Notes under the pieces: generated by a model | Databases searched by the model: none | What the model saw: the letters and a program-made list of their open reading frames with translations, nothing else | What the model was told of the DNA's origin: nothing | Made by a program: the position numbers and the translations under genes | From: a virus | Length of the DNA: 59,222 nt | Virus record (IMG/VR): IMGVR_UViG_3300043411_000192 | Span: 1-59,222 of that record | Direction: 5' to 3' (one strand) | Shown: positions 15,713 to 25,238 of the stretch, in pieces | How the letters are laid out: each line of letters begins with the position of its first letter | Position numbering within the stretch: position 1 is the first letter of the stretch

Positions 15713-16431
15713 GCAGAACTACAGAACAACGAGCAGAGGAAATATCTTCATTCCTCGGAGAGCCTTATGCGGAGGTTCTAGATAGAATCCAAAAAGGTTT
15801 CCATCATAATCACGCACTGGTAGCTAAAGATTTTAATGATGCTCAGACAAACGTAAATGATCCAGATTCACTTCTACATTGGTATCGAACAACAGATTCA
15901 TATATCTTTGAGTTAACAGCATATCACCTAGAAGAAGGTTTCAACTATTCTGGAATGTGTGAAGGTATAGTAAATCACTGCATCGCTAATAATTGGGATG
16001 ATGTCATTTCTCTTGGTGATGGTATAGGCGATCTTGTTTTTGATCTTAAAGCCGCAGGGCTAAATCCAACTTACCACGACCTTGAAGGTGGGAAAAATGC
16101 TGGGTATGTAGCATATGTAGATCCAGAAGTTCCTATGATCCTCAGTGGAGACTGGGTACCAGAATTTGAAGAGTCTTCTTATGACGCCGTTGTAGCTCTT
16201 GACTTCTTTGAGCACTTAGTCAATGTAGAGGAATGGGCCTATGCAGTCTATAGCATGCTTCGCCCCGGTGGCGGCTTCTTGGCTCAGAATGCTTTTGCTA
16301 TAGGTGATGAAGAACATGGCAACAGTATCCCTATGCATCTTGCTATCAATAACAAGTATGCTGACGAGTGGTCTTCTCTAATGTTGGAGATTGGATTCAA
16401 GTCCGATCCTAGTGGATGGTGGATTAAATGA
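15709..16431 (+). CDS. Class I SAM-dependent methyltransferase
   Basis: A 240-residue protein. The start at 15709 is chosen because it overlaps the previous stop as ATGA; an earlier ATG at 15634 would lie inside the RmlD-like gene. Motif I is ISLGDGIGDLVFDLKAAG, an acidic strand end is seen at YHDLEGG, and a motif IV-like YDAVVALDFFEHL and MLRPGGGFL follow. It is likely a glycan or sugar methyltransferase by context. Confidence 0.75.
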   Translation: MSRTTEQRAEEISSFLGEPYAEVLDRIQKGFHHNHALVAKDFNDAQTNVNDPDSLLHWYRTTDSYIFELTAYHLEEGFNYSGMCEGIVNHCIANNWDDVISLGDGIGDLVFDLKAAGLNPTYHDLEGGKNAGYVAYVDPEVPMILSGDWVPEFEESSYDAVVALDFFEHLVNVEEWAYAVYSMLRPGGGFLAQNAFAIGDEEHGNSIPMHLAINNKYADEWSSLMLEIGFKSDPSGWWIK

Positions 16432-17306
16432 GTTTAGATATAGGGATAGCAAGTTATGAGAACCCAGGAGAATTAGCTGCTACCTTAGATGCTTTAAGAA
16501 AGAGAACTAGTGGCGAGTGGAGATGTCTAGTCGTAGACAGTAACTCACAAGATCCTGCGGTTCGACAAATACTAGATAAGCACGCCGAAGAAGATTCTAG
16601 AATCATTCCTAAATATCTTGACTACAATGCTGGGTACTCTGGTGCTATGAATATCTTTTTTGACTGGGCGGAATCTGAATATATTGCATACTGTGATAAC
16701 GATGCTAAGGTTCTTACTGAGAGATGGAATACTAAGCTCGCCGCTAAACTAGATGAGCACCCAGAGATTTCAATGATATTTCCAGTTGGTCACGGTACTG
16801 GCTCAGCTTACCCGATTAAGAGAGATGGCTGGACAGAGGTTCTATGGGGCGTTGGGTGTTTCTGGATGCTCCGCCGCTCTGACCAGGAGAAGGTCGGTTA
16901 TTTCGATAACTCACTTGGGCATCAAGACGAAGTTGATTTCCAAACACGTCTTCGTATGGCTGGTGGACGTATGGCTGTAGAGAGTGATGTTAAGATACAT
17001 CATAATGCTACAGCGTCTAGAAGTCCAGAAGCTCAGGAACGAATCAATAACGGAATCATCAATTGGGTTAATAAGTGGTGTAAGATATTCACTGGTGAAC
17101 TAGTTAATTATCATTCTGAGAATGTTATTCGATATGAAGATTGGCCACCTAACGCTTTATATCTAGAAGAATTTTATAAGCAATTCATTCCAGATATTAA
17201 TGACAATCCAGAACAGGTCATTATTGAGGGTAGAGAGTACGATTTGAATAGGGTTCCTCGTGCAGCTTATGGCGGCGGAACAATGTATAGAGGGAGAATA
17301 ATTTGA
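16428..17306 (+). CDS. GT2 family glycosyltransferase
   Basis: A 292-residue protein. It shows GIASYENPGELAATLDAL, CLVVDSNSQD, DYNAGYSGAMNIFFDWAES, the metal site YCDNDAKV and LGHQDEVDFQTRLR, the acidic catalytic segment. The first codons overlap the methyltransferase stop and the last overlap the next start (TTGA). It is part of the coupled cassette. Confidence 0.78.
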   Translation: MSLDIGIASYENPGELAATLDALRKRTSGEWRCLVVDSNSQDPAVRQILDKHAEEDSRIIPKYLDYNAGYSGAMNIFFDWAESEYIAYCDNDAKVLTERWNTKLAAKLDEHPEISMIFPVGHGTGSAYPIKRDGWTEVLWGVGCFWMLRRSDQEKVGYFDNSLGHQDEVDFQTRLRMAGGRMAVESDVKIHHNATASRSPEAQERINNGIINWVNKWCKIFTGELVNYHSENVIRYEDWPPNALYLEEFYKQFIPDINDNPEQVIIEGREYDLNRVPRAAYGGGTMYRGRII

Positions 17307-17833
17307 TCACGCCTAAGGTAGATCCAAATGGAGTTAATGTCATTATAGGAACTCGACATTGGCTCGGCCCAGAGTGGCTACATGTCGATGCCGATAGAAG
17401 CCCACTCGTTGATGAGCATGGAAAACAACATGCTGTTGATGTGGTATGTGACGCTAGAAAACTAGACCTTCCAGATAGACATGCTGACTTCGTATTTAAT
17501 TCAGAGTGCCTAGAACACTTCCCTTGGAAAGACACATTTAATGTTCTAGCTGAATGGTGTAGGATTGTCAAGGTTGGTGGTGTCATTCGTGTAGAGGTTC
17601 CTGACTTCATCCTAGCTTGCCAGCAGGTTCTTGGGACTGACACTTTAGAGTGTGACTTAGCGATGAGACAGATTTTCTATGGTGGTCAGATTAATGAATA
17701 TGATTTTCATTACACAGGTATTACTCATAGAATGCTTCAGGCATGGCTAGAGGAATTAGACTTTGAGGTTATTAACCTTGAACGTGGTAATGAGTGTGGA
17801 TGGTTACGAGTAGACGGGAAACGCCTTAAGTGA
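17303..17833 (+). CDS. Class I SAM-dependent methyltransferase
   Basis: A 176-residue protein with a TTG start overlapping the previous stop. It shows WLHVDADRSP, VVCDARKLDLPDRHADFVFNS, ECLEHFPW and VKVGGVIRVEVPDF, the pattern of methyltransferases found in polysaccharide loci. The canonical N-terminal glycine loop is shortened, so SAM binding is inferred from the later motifs. Confidence 0.7.
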   Translation: MITPKVDPNGVNVIIGTRHWLGPEWLHVDADRSPLVDEHGKQHAVDVVCDARKLDLPDRHADFVFNSECLEHFPWKDTFNVLAEWCRIVKVGGVIRVEVPDFILACQQVLGTDTLECDLAMRQIFYGGQINEYDFHYTGITHRMLQAWLEELDFEVINLERGNECGWLRVDGKRLK

Positions 17834-18411
17834 AATGGTCTATACTAATTCCTTCAATGCCAGATAGGAGAGAGCAACGACGTAGAGTTCTCATGCTTCT
17901 TGAGCCACAATTAGAGAAGTATGATGATATAGAGTTGCTTATCTTGGAAGACAACTGCAAAAGAAAGTATGGTCCGAAGCTACAGGCGATGGTGGATATT
18001 GCTCAGGGAGACTATATCTCATTTATTGATGACGATGATTTGGTATCTGAAAGGTATGTGGAATTAATCTATCCTCATCTCAATGGCACGGTTGACTGCG
18101 TTGGCTTTACTGGTCACATTTCCATTAACGACGGACCTATCATGCCTGTCTTTTATTCGATAAAAAATAAGACGCCAGAGAATAGATTTGATGGGTGCTA
18201 CAGATATGTCCAACATGTCAATCCTATCAAAAGATCTATAATACAACAGGTTCCATATGATGGGCATTTTGGTGCAGACACTGAGTGGTCAGATCAGGTA
18301 AGTGAGCTAAATCTCCTAAATGTAGAGGCTTATGTCCCAGAAGTTATGTATATGTATTTAGCTTCAACCACTGAAAATAGAGAGGTTTGGAACGATGGTC
18401 TTGGAGATTAA
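17830..18411 (+). CDS. GT2 family glycosyltransferase, short
   Basis: A 193-residue protein with a GTG start overlapping the previous stop (GTGA). It shows WSILIPSMPDRREQRRRV, LLILEDNCKRKYG and ISFIDDDDLVSERYV, where the DDDD stretch contains the DxD metal site. The C-terminus has GADTEWSDQVSE. Last gene of the glycan cassette; a promoter motif for the packaging operon follows at 18423. Confidence 0.75.
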   Translation: MKWSILIPSMPDRREQRRRVLMLLEPQLEKYDDIELLILEDNCKRKYGPKLQAMVDIAQGDYISFIDDDDLVSERYVELIYPHLNGTVDCVGFTGHISINDGPIMPVFYSIKNKTPENRFDGCYRYVQHVNPIKRSIIQQVPYDGHFGADTEWSDQVSELNLLNVEAYVPEVMYMYLASTTENREVWNDGLGD

Positions 18412-18422
18412 ATTCGTTTTCT

Positions 18423-18441
18423 GCCGATAAACAATATATAC
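18423..18441 (+). promoter_or_regulatory. Recurrent phage promoter motif before the packaging operon
   Basis: GCCGATAAACAATATATAC contains an exact GCCGATAA, the -10 consensus of FliA/WhiG sigma factors. It begins 38 bp before the first packaging gene at 18461. Confidence 0.6.
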
Positions 18442-18460
18442 GTTTAAGAAAGGAAAACAG

Positions 18461-19126
18461 TTGCCACCCAAAGTACCTAATTTCACAGGTGTAGATATAG
18501 AAGATGATTTAGAGTTTGAAGATCATGAAGTAGTAATGATTTCAACTCCATCTGGCGCAGAGATGGCCCTTCTTTCAGATGAAGAAGCTGACTTTTATAA
18601 TAAGATTGCTAACCAATATCAGGAGCATAATAAGTTTAAAAACATTTCAGATTTACTAGAGTTAGATAGAGTTCTTAATTTAGAAGTTCTCTGCTTTAGG
18701 CAATCCCGTTGGGTTCTCCAAGAGAGAGATTACGATGGTAATCCCATTGGTAAAGACCTTCAGAAGAATATCAAAGAGTTATCTAGAGAGATTAGAGATA
18801 TTAAATCTGGTCTTGGTATAGATAAGAAGACCCGTGATGCTGGCCAAGGTGATACCTTCGCTGACCGCTGGTCTAATATTCTTACTCGTGCCAAAGAGTT
18901 TACTTACATGCGTAATGAACAGGTCATCAAGGCTATCGACCTTTGGAAAGAGTTGCAGGCTAAAATCACTCTTTACAAGAACTGCACTGATACTGAAAGA
19001 ACAGAATTTGAATGCCATATTGGTGATATCATTAATTGGTTAGATGAGAAGTTTGAAGAGTTCGATGAGATTGATGCTGCATTCCAGAGATCGCAGCAAT
19101 ACTGGATTAGAGAGATTGCTGAATGA
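18461..19126 (+). CDS. Hypothetical helical protein upstream of terminase
   Basis: A 221-residue acidic, largely helical protein with a TTG start and AAAGGAAAA upstream. Charged helices at about 95-125 and 150-215 could form a coiled coil. It is first in the packaging operon and overlaps the next gene (ATGA). Its position would fit a terminase accessory or small subunit, but no DNA-binding motif is visible. Confidence 0.65.
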   Translation: MPPKVPNFTGVDIEDDLEFEDHEVVMISTPSGAEMALLSDEEADFYNKIANQYQEHNKFKNISDLLELDRVLNLEVLCFRQSRWVLQERDYDGNPIGKDLQKNIKELSREIRDIKSGLGIDKKTRDAGQGDTFADRWSNILTRAKEFTYMRNEQVIKAIDLWKELQAKITLYKNCTDTERTEFECHIGDIINWLDEKFEEFDEIDAAFQRSQQYWIREIAE

Positions 19127-19641
19127 CAAAGAAAGATAAGATACAGGCCAAGATTGATAAAGCTAAGGAAGCGAATCCTCATTTGCAGAATATAAACTGG
19201 GGAGAGATTCTTCAAAGAGAGCCTGATGTTTTAAACAACATTCTCGGTGATGTTGCTAGATCAGACACTAAACGAAGATCTAAAATAGATAGAAAAACTG
19301 GCACTCAAAAGCTACAGGCAATGTCTGGCACTGATCATTCAGAGAGAGAATTCAGATATGCATTCGCTTCGATATGTGGAAAAGAATCTTTTAGGAAGAC
19401 GGCGACCAAGTTAAATATCTCTGCTGCACATGTATATAATCTTAAAGAGGGCAAGGCTCAGCCTACGCTTGAACTCATGGAGAAGATAGCTGAAGTCTAT
19501 AATAGAAGACCTTCTTACTTCTTGGAATATAGAGTGGGAATGGTTTTGATGTCTATAGAGTCTTACCTTACAAGAAATCCAGAGACTGCTACTGTATGGT
19601 ATTCTAAAGTTCAATCCAATTCGGGGATTATTATCAAATGA
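19123..19641 (+). CDS. HTH DNA-binding protein, candidate small terminase
   Basis: A 172-residue basic protein. Residues about 88-135 contain an XRE-like helix-turn-helix: SFRKTATKLNISAAHVYNLKEG then PTLELMEKIAEVYNRRPSYF. It sits directly upstream of, and overlaps, the large terminase gene, so it is the best candidate for the DNA-recognition subunit of packaging. A regulator is the alternative. Confidence 0.6.
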   Translation: MTKKDKIQAKIDKAKEANPHLQNINWGEILQREPDVLNNILGDVARSDTKRRSKIDRKTGTQKLQAMSGTDHSEREFRYAFASICGKESFRKTATKLNISAAHVYNLKEGKAQPTLELMEKIAEVYNRRPSYFLEYRVGMVLMSIESYLTRNPETATVWYSKVQSNSGIIIK

Positions 19642-22352
19642 TTTATTCAGACTTATCCGAAGAAGAACTATGTCTATTCGTGCTGTTCACAGATGAGACT
19701 GGACTAGATCAAGCAGAGTTCTGTATGGTCGATGAGCGTAACAAGCAGACAGGTCTTTTCAGAGCTTGGCCTGTTCAGCAGTTCTGGTGGAGAAAGAAAT
19801 CAAAGAAGATTATTAGTCAAGGTAGTCGTTCTATTGGTAAGAGCCTCTCAGCTAAACTGAGAGCTTTTGCTTTCCCATTTGTGCATCCCGGTGGAGAGTT
19901 GGTTATCACCGCTCCTGAGGGTCTGCATTTGGATGCTTTGACTGACAATATCGAATCGTTGTACCTCAGAAATAGAATTGCTGAATCCATGCTTGCTAAG
20001 GATCAGCGAGGTAGAATTAAGCATAGACCTTTCCATATCAACTTCGCAAACGGTGGCCGTATTATGGCTCGTCTGCCTAAGTTTGACGGTTCGGGAGTGA
20101 GAGGGACGCATCCAGACTGGCTAATTCAAGATGAGTCTTGTTTTCCGGGTAATACTTTAGTTCTTACTTATCAAGGTTATAAGAAAATTAAAGATGTTGA
20201 AGTTGGTGATTTTGTCTTAACTCATAAAGGTAACTGGAAGAAAGTTCTTAATGTCATAGATAATGGTCTACGAGAAGTAATAGAGTTAAAAGGTCAAGGA
20301 CATTATGGGTTAAAAGTGACTTCTAATCATAGATTCTGGGCGCAGGAAGTTTTGGATTATAATGATAGAAAAAATAAGTGGGGTATTAAAAAGAAATCTG
20401 ATTTTAAGTGGATTCGTGCCGAACACATGGTTGACAATTTATGGTCCACTCCTACTGTAATTCCATATTTTGATATTCCAAAAAGTATTCAAGCTTCTAA
20501 TATCTCAACGAGCTATGAAATAGACATACTTTCAGATGATTTTCTTTGGTGTCTTGGTTTGTATATTGCCGAGGGATCGACCTCTAGTTCTTATGGGTCG
20601 GGCGGTAAGCTTAATAAGACCACATGGTCTGTTCATTCCAAAGAAGTTGAATTTGTAACTTCTAAGCTAACAGCTGCTGGTATCCACTGGTTTGTTCAAC
20701 CTGTTCAATCTAGCGAGAATTGTAAAAATATTGTTGTCACACATATTGATTTAGCAAGATTTATGAAAGAAAATTGTGGAACTAGTTGTTATGAAAAAGT
20801 AATTCCTCTTTGGGTTCATGCCCTAACCCCACATCAACGTCAAATGGTATATGATGGTTTAATTTATGGCGATGGCTGTGACATTAAGGATGATAGATAT
20901 AAAGAAGGTAATCAAGCTTTATCTACAACATCTAAGAAGTTGGCTTTCGATTTTCAGTTATTAGCTAGATCAATTGGAAGAACAGCATCATTAACATATT
21001 ATTCTGGTAATAAGGTTGGAATAATAAGAGGTAGAGAATTTATATCTAGTCCTTCGTATGATATAAGATCAAGATTACAAGGTCAAGGGATTAAAATAGA
21101 TGATAAAGTTCTTCATAAGGTTAAGTCTTCTAGAGATGCTGGCATTGAACGTGTTTATGATTTAACCGTTGAAGATGATCATTCATTTATAGCAGAGGGA
21201 ATTATAGTTCATAATTCATTCTATCCTGAGCCAGCTTGGAAAGAGTTGATTGAAACTCTAATCATTAATGACGATCCTGAGCACGATAACTCTAGATGGT
21301 TCTCCCACGGAGTAACCGTAGGTCCCGGTAATACTTTTGATGATAAGATTAGCGGTAAGGATAGTACATGGGAAGTGGTTCCTCTCCCTGCTATGTATAG
21401 ACCTAATTGGAGCGATAAGGAACGGCAGGATAAAATTATTGAATATGGTGGTGAGGATTCTCCTGACTATCGTAGAAATGTTAAGGGTCTATCGGCTAAC
21501 GCTGGTACACCTCTTCTTGTAATGCATAGGCTTATGGAAGCAGTTGATTCTGATGAAATGTCTGCTTACAACCTAGAAGAATATTCTATCTGTAATATCA
21601 ACGATGCTCAGGTCCGAGAAGTTGGAAGTATATTGGACTTGTTCGATCCGCCAATCTCCCATACTAAGTATGGCAAGGTATGGATTGGAATGGATTATGG
21701 TCTAACCACATCTAACTCCTGTTTAGTAATATTTGCAGAGACTAAAGAGAAGGGTGACGACCACGGACGATTAAGATTACTGTCAAAGATAACATTAACT
21801 CGTATCCCGACTGAGGATCAGGTTGCTCTTATTAAACATATCATGGAGATATATAGACCTACAGCTTTCGTATTTGATGCTCACGGTATCGGACAGCCAG
21901 CCTACGACTGGTTACAGAAAGAAGTAAGAGAAGACGAAAATGTTGCCTGGATGCTTGACAGAATCAAGGGATACTCATTCTCTAAGAAGATGATAGTCCA
22001 GTTCGATCCTAACATAGAAATCTCTGAAGACGATCCAGATGGCTGGAAGGCTGCGGCTATAGAGCGCCTAGGATCTGAGGCTTCTATTGATTCACTCAGA
22101 TTAATGGTTGATAGTCACAGACTGAGACTGCCATATGACAAGGATCTTATCGGAGAACTACAGGCTGTCCAAAGAAAAGAGCCAGTTCGTTTCGATGAGT
22201 ATGGTAAACCAAAGAGAAAACAGGGTCAGCACACGCTCGACGCTATTAGATTTGCCCTTCTTGGATACAATCAGCATGTAATCGAGGAGATTGTGAAATC
22301 TTATGAGGATAGTTGGTCACCTCCTGAGATGATCATAATGGATTACATTTAG
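19638..22352 (+). CDS. Terminase large subunit (TerL) with intein
   Basis: The packaging motor and nuclease. Walker A is QGSRSIGKS (61-69). Walker B is DWLIQDES (160-167), with D165 and E166. The C-terminal RNase H-like nuclease keeps D686 (WIGMDYG), D747 (VFDAHG) and D868 (TLDAIRF). An intein occupies residues 168-526, directly after Walker B, so ATPase and nuclease are separated until splicing. The mature protein is 545 residues, normal for TerL. It overlaps the HTH gene upstream. Confidence 0.92.
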   Translation: MIYSDLSEEELCLFVLFTDETGLDQAEFCMVDERNKQTGLFRAWPVQQFWWRKKSKKIISQGSRSIGKSLSAKLRAFAFPFVHPGGELVITAPEGLHLDALTDNIESLYLRNRIAESMLAKDQRGRIKHRPFHINFANGGRIMARLPKFDGSGVRGTHPDWLIQDESCFPGNTLVLTYQGYKKIKDVEVGDFVLTHKGNWKKVLNVIDNGLREVIELKGQGHYGLKVTSNHRFWAQEVLDYNDRKNKWGIKKKSDFKWIRAEHMVDNLWSTPTVIPYFDIPKSIQASNISTSYEIDILSDDFLWCLGLYIAEGSTSSSYGSGGKLNKTTWSVHSKEVEFVTSKLTAAGIHWFVQPVQSSENCKNIVVTHIDLARFMKENCGTSCYEKVIPLWVHALTPHQRQMVYDGLIYGDGCDIKDDRYKEGNQALSTTSKKLAFDFQLLARSIGRTASLTYYSGNKVGIIRGREFISSPSYDIRSRLQGQGIKIDDKVLHKVKSSRDAGIERVYDLTVEDDHSFIAEGIIVHNSFYPEPAWKELIETLIINDDPEHDNSRWFSHGVTVGPGNTFDDKISGKDSTWEVVPLPAMYRPNWSDKERQDKIIEYGGEDSPDYRRNVKGLSANAGTPLLVMHRLMEAVDSDEMSAYNLEEYSICNINDAQVREVGSILDLFDPPISHTKYGKVWIGMDYGLTTSNSCLVIFAETKEKGDDHGRLRLLSKITLTRIPTEDQVALIKHIMEIYRPTAFVFDAHGIGQPAYDWLQKEVREDENVAWMLDRIKGYSFSKKMIVQFDPNIEISEDDPDGWKAAAIERLGSEASIDSLRLMVDSHRLRLPYDKDLIGELQAVQRKEPVRFDEYGKPKRKQGQHTLDAIRFALLGYNQHVIEEIVKSYEDSWSPPEMIIMDYI
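20139..21215 (+). mobile_element. LAGLIDADG intein in TerL (Cys1, Ser+1)
   Basis: A 359-residue intein from CFPGNTLVLTYQG to GIIVHN followed by Ser+1. Block B is VTSNHRFW. LAGLIDADG-type motifs are CLGLYIAEG and YDGLIYGDG, both with an acidic residue. Penultimate His and terminal Asn are standard. The insertion is immediately after the Walker B acidic residues, a conserved and thus safe homing site. Confidence 0.9.
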
Positions 22353-22358
22353 TTTAAA

Positions 22359-22377
22359 GACGTTAATAATAAGTAGA
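22359..22377 (+). promoter_or_regulatory. Weak copy of the recurrent promoter motif
   Basis: GACGTTAATAATAAGTAGA keeps the GACGWT block but lacks a clear TANNAT at the usual position. It lies 30 bp before the 22389 gene. Confidence 0.25.
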
Positions 22378-22388
22378 GAGGCACTTAA

Positions 22389-22679
22389 TTGGAAGTAAAA
22401 GAAGTTATCGAAACATGGCGACCAGAAATCCTTGGTTATCTGATTGACATGAGAGACTTTCACCAAGAAGAAGACTGTAGATTGATACTCCGTAATCTTT
22501 CTGCATACTCAGCGAGAGCAAGTTATATGAGAAATTTTGCATCTCGTTCCAATAATGAGAAGATCAATAGATTCAGAATTGATGAACTTGATCCATTCTT
22601 AGTAGAAGTTGAGAGACAGTTTAAGATCTACAGTAGACTAATATCAGCGAACCAGTTCGAATTTGATTTAACAAAGTGA
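22389..22679 (+). CDS. Hypothetical protein between TerL and portal
   Basis: A 96-residue helical protein with a TTG start preceded by a GAGAGG-type site. No known motif is seen. The position between terminase and portal suggests a head-assembly or packaging accessory. It ends 8 bases before the portal gene. Confidence 0.6.
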   Translation: MEVKEVIETWRPEILGYLIDMRDFHQEEDCRLILRNLSAYSARASYMRNFASRSNNEKINRFRIDELDPFLVEVERQFKIYSRLISANQFEFDLTK

Positions 22680-22687
22680 GGGAATGA

Positions 22688-24382
22688 ATGGAAGCTTCAG
22701 AACTTGGTATCGACTTAGAGATACTAGATGAATTAGAAGAGGGCGGAACTATTCTGCTCGACAACCAGTCTGGGCTTCCTGACGATGCTGTCCAAGAGGC
22801 GATTGAGAGACAGTATCCTGAACTTATCTCTAGAGCGGACATTTCTAAGCTAGACGAATGGATCGGTCGATCAACTGGACGCCAACGTGCTGGTGGTATC
22901 TTCAGCCAGAATAAGTATGTTGCCCCAGAGAAGATCTTCGATCAGTTCAGGGCGGCAGCTAAAGCTGCGAGAGATGATGATATTTTCTCCAATGCCGTAG
23001 AGACAACAGAACAACTTGCTTTCAAGGCAGTTACTATTGAGTCCAAGTCCAATGAAGAAGATGAGTCTAGTATCTGGGATCAGATCAAAGACAATATGAA
23101 GCTAGAGCAGAAGATGAGAGAAATTTGGCGTGAGCTTTTTGTTCTCTCTCAGTGCTACGTTGCTACTATCTGGGAGCGTAAAGACTTTAAGGTTAAGGGT
23201 ACAACAGATACGGGTAAGAAGAAAAAGAAAGTCTATAAGAGCCTGTTGGTCCCCAAGGGGCTTACCATCCTCGACCCATGCAAGGTTATCCCTGTTGGTA
23301 ACTTCATGTTTGGCCAGGAAAGACTTATCTACATTGCTGATCCCTTTGAATCTAAAGAACTTCAGACTACTTTAGCTGGACCAAATAGTTCTGATCTTGT
23401 AGTGAGTCAGCTTATCGAAGACCAGTATATCCCAGACATCCAAGAGGAAATGGAGCTTGGCAGAATCACTGGACAGTATGGTTTAAGAGATAGACTCTTC
23501 CTACTCAAAGAAGACAATGTTTGGCGTATTACATCAACACGTCCAGACTACCAGCGATTTGCTGACGTTCGTGCAATGTCAGTATTCCCTTGGTTGGATA
23601 TGAAGCATAACCTTCAGGAGATGGATCGTACAGATATCCTTGGTAACCTGAACGCTATCATCCTTGTTAAGAAGGGTACAGATGACAAGCCAGCTAAGCC
23701 TGGAGAAATCGCCCAGGCTGGTGCTCAGGTTCAACAGTCATCTCGTATTCCTATTATTGTATCAGACCACCGTTTAGAGATTGAGATTATCACTCGTAAG
23801 ACAGATAAGACTCTAGCTGCTGAAAGGTACAACGCTATCGACTCTAGAGTCACAGCGAGACTTTTCCAGATTCTACAGACTGGTAACTATGCCGCTGGTA
23901 CAGCTACAGATACTTCAGGTGGTCTATTCAAGATCATCGCTTCTACTATGGAAGCCCGTCGTGACAATATTGCTGATTCTATTATGGCTCATGTAATGAA
24001 TAAGACCTTTGAAAGAAATGATCAACTAATAGGTGAGCCAGTTCTTAAGATGCGTAGAATCGCTCTTGACTTCGATCCTCACTTTGCTCAATACATGCTT
24101 GATCTGTTTGCTCTTAACCAAATCTCTCAATCTACTGTTCTTGCAGAGGTTGACGTTGATATAGCTGATGAGGTTATCAAGAAACGTAGAGAGAAGGAAC
24201 TTTACTCTGATGTCTTCAGTCCTCCGATTGCTCCCGGTACTGCCGTGCCCGGAGAGGGTAATAACTCCACAGGTAGCCCTGGATCAGATGGTCGTGTTGG
24301 TGGAGGTAACTCAAATGGTGGCGGAAGTAACCAGCAATCATTTAACTCTACACCGAAAACTGGCAAAGGTGACGACAAATAA
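22688..24382 (+). CDS. Portal protein
   Basis: A 564-residue protein placed after TerL and before protease, scaffold and capsid, the classical portal position, with normal portal length. It has a long alpha/beta core (KGLTILDPCKVIPVGNF, SVFPWLDMKHNLQEMDRTDI, a beta-hairpin crown region at about 370-410) and a disordered Gly/Ser/Asn-rich C-terminus (about 515-564). I assign it by context and overall pattern rather than by a single motif. Confidence 0.72.
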   Translation: MEASELGIDLEILDELEEGGTILLDNQSGLPDDAVQEAIERQYPELISRADISKLDEWIGRSTGRQRAGGIFSQNKYVAPEKIFDQFRAAAKAARDDDIFSNAVETTEQLAFKAVTIESKSNEEDESSIWDQIKDNMKLEQKMREIWRELFVLSQCYVATIWERKDFKVKGTTDTGKKKKKVYKSLLVPKGLTILDPCKVIPVGNFMFGQERLIYIADPFESKELQTTLAGPNSSDLVVSQLIEDQYIPDIQEEMELGRITGQYGLRDRLFLLKEDNVWRITSTRPDYQRFADVRAMSVFPWLDMKHNLQEMDRTDILGNLNAIILVKKGTDDKPAKPGEIAQAGAQVQQSSRIPIIVSDHRLEIEIITRKTDKTLAAERYNAIDSRVTARLFQILQTGNYAAGTATDTSGGLFKIIASTMEARRDNIADSIMAHVMNKTFERNDQLIGEPVLKMRRIALDFDPHFAQYMLDLFALNQISQSTVLAEVDVDIADEVIKKRREKELYSDVFSPPIAPGTAVPGEGNNSTGSPGSDGRVGGGNSNGGGSNQQSFNSTPKTGKGDDK

Positions 24383-24409
24383 CAGAGGGACAAAATGAAA
24401 GGTGATTAA

Positions 24410-25177
24410 ATGACAACACTAATTGAGGGTAAGAATTCATTCTTTCTAAATAGTCCTGCTATTATTATTGATGAAGGTAAGGACGTAGCCTCTAACTGGG
24501 CGTCTGAGCACATCGTTGCCAATACTGCTATTAAGTGGATTCTCGCTAAATATGTAGAGGCCGACAATGCTAACAGCAATGGTCAGTATTGGACTCTAGA
24601 TGATTTAAGACTATCCAAGCCTACCATCCAGCACTCACCTATGAATATAGACCACCACTCTTCAGAGATTGTTGGCACATGGACTGCGGCTGAATTGCTA
24701 TACCCTACAGAGGGTGCGAATATCATCAACCCATACATTGAGACTCTTGGAGCCTTCTGGAAACATTATTTCCCAGAGAAGATGTCTGTGGTAGAGGAAG
24801 CATTCAATACAGGTCAGCTATATGTTTCTATGGAATGTGTTGGTGACTCTGTTACTTGTGTAGGAACTGATGACGCTTGTGGTCAAAGCTTCGCTTACAA
24901 GGGTCCATTCGATGATAGCTACTGTGATCACATTAAAGAACGTGCAGCTCACCGCCAGATCAACAATCCTCACTTCCTTGGTGGAGCCTTAATCGTGCCA
25001 CCTAATAAGCCGGGTTGGAAGTCTGCTTCGGTGAACGAATTGTCATCTCTAGATACAGATAAACTTGTTGAATCTATTGCTAATGACAACCCAGAAGGTT
25101 CCGAGGAACAGTGGATTACCACTATGAATTCCCTAATCTTCAGAGCTACGTTAGATCGCTTTAGTAAAATCTCCTGA
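24410..25177 (+). CDS. Putative capsid maturation (prohead) protease
   Basis: A 255-residue protein with the pattern of phage prohead serine proteases: PMNIDHHSSEIVG (about 77-89) provides the His, and GQLYVSMECVGDS (about 136-148) the Ser. A Cys/His-rich stretch follows (CVGTDDACGQSF, YCDHIKERAAHR) that could bind zinc, as in several head maturation proteases. It is followed by the scaffold gene, the usual order. Catalytic assignment is inference from motif and position. Confidence 0.65.
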   Translation: MTTLIEGKNSFFLNSPAIIIDEGKDVASNWASEHIVANTAIKWILAKYVEADNANSNGQYWTLDDLRLSKPTIQHSPMNIDHHSSEIVGTWTAAELLYPTEGANIINPYIETLGAFWKHYFPEKMSVVEEAFNTGQLYVSMECVGDSVTCVGTDDACGQSFAYKGPFDDSYCDHIKERAAHRQINNPHFLGGALIVPPNKPGWKSASVNELSSLDTDKLVESIANDNPEGSEEQWITTMNSLIFRATLDRFSKIS

Positions 25178-25202
25178 AAAAAGGTTTATGAAAAATAAAC
25201 AT

Positions 25203-25221
25203 GCCGATATTTTTCATAGAC
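25203..25221 (+). promoter_or_regulatory. Recurrent phage promoter motif before scaffold
   Basis: GCCGATATTTTTCATAGAC begins 36 bp before ATG 25239. Its location supports 25239, rather than an in-frame ATG at 25188, as the scaffold start. Confidence 0.5.
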
Positions 25222-25238
25222 AAGGAAAGGGCTTAATT

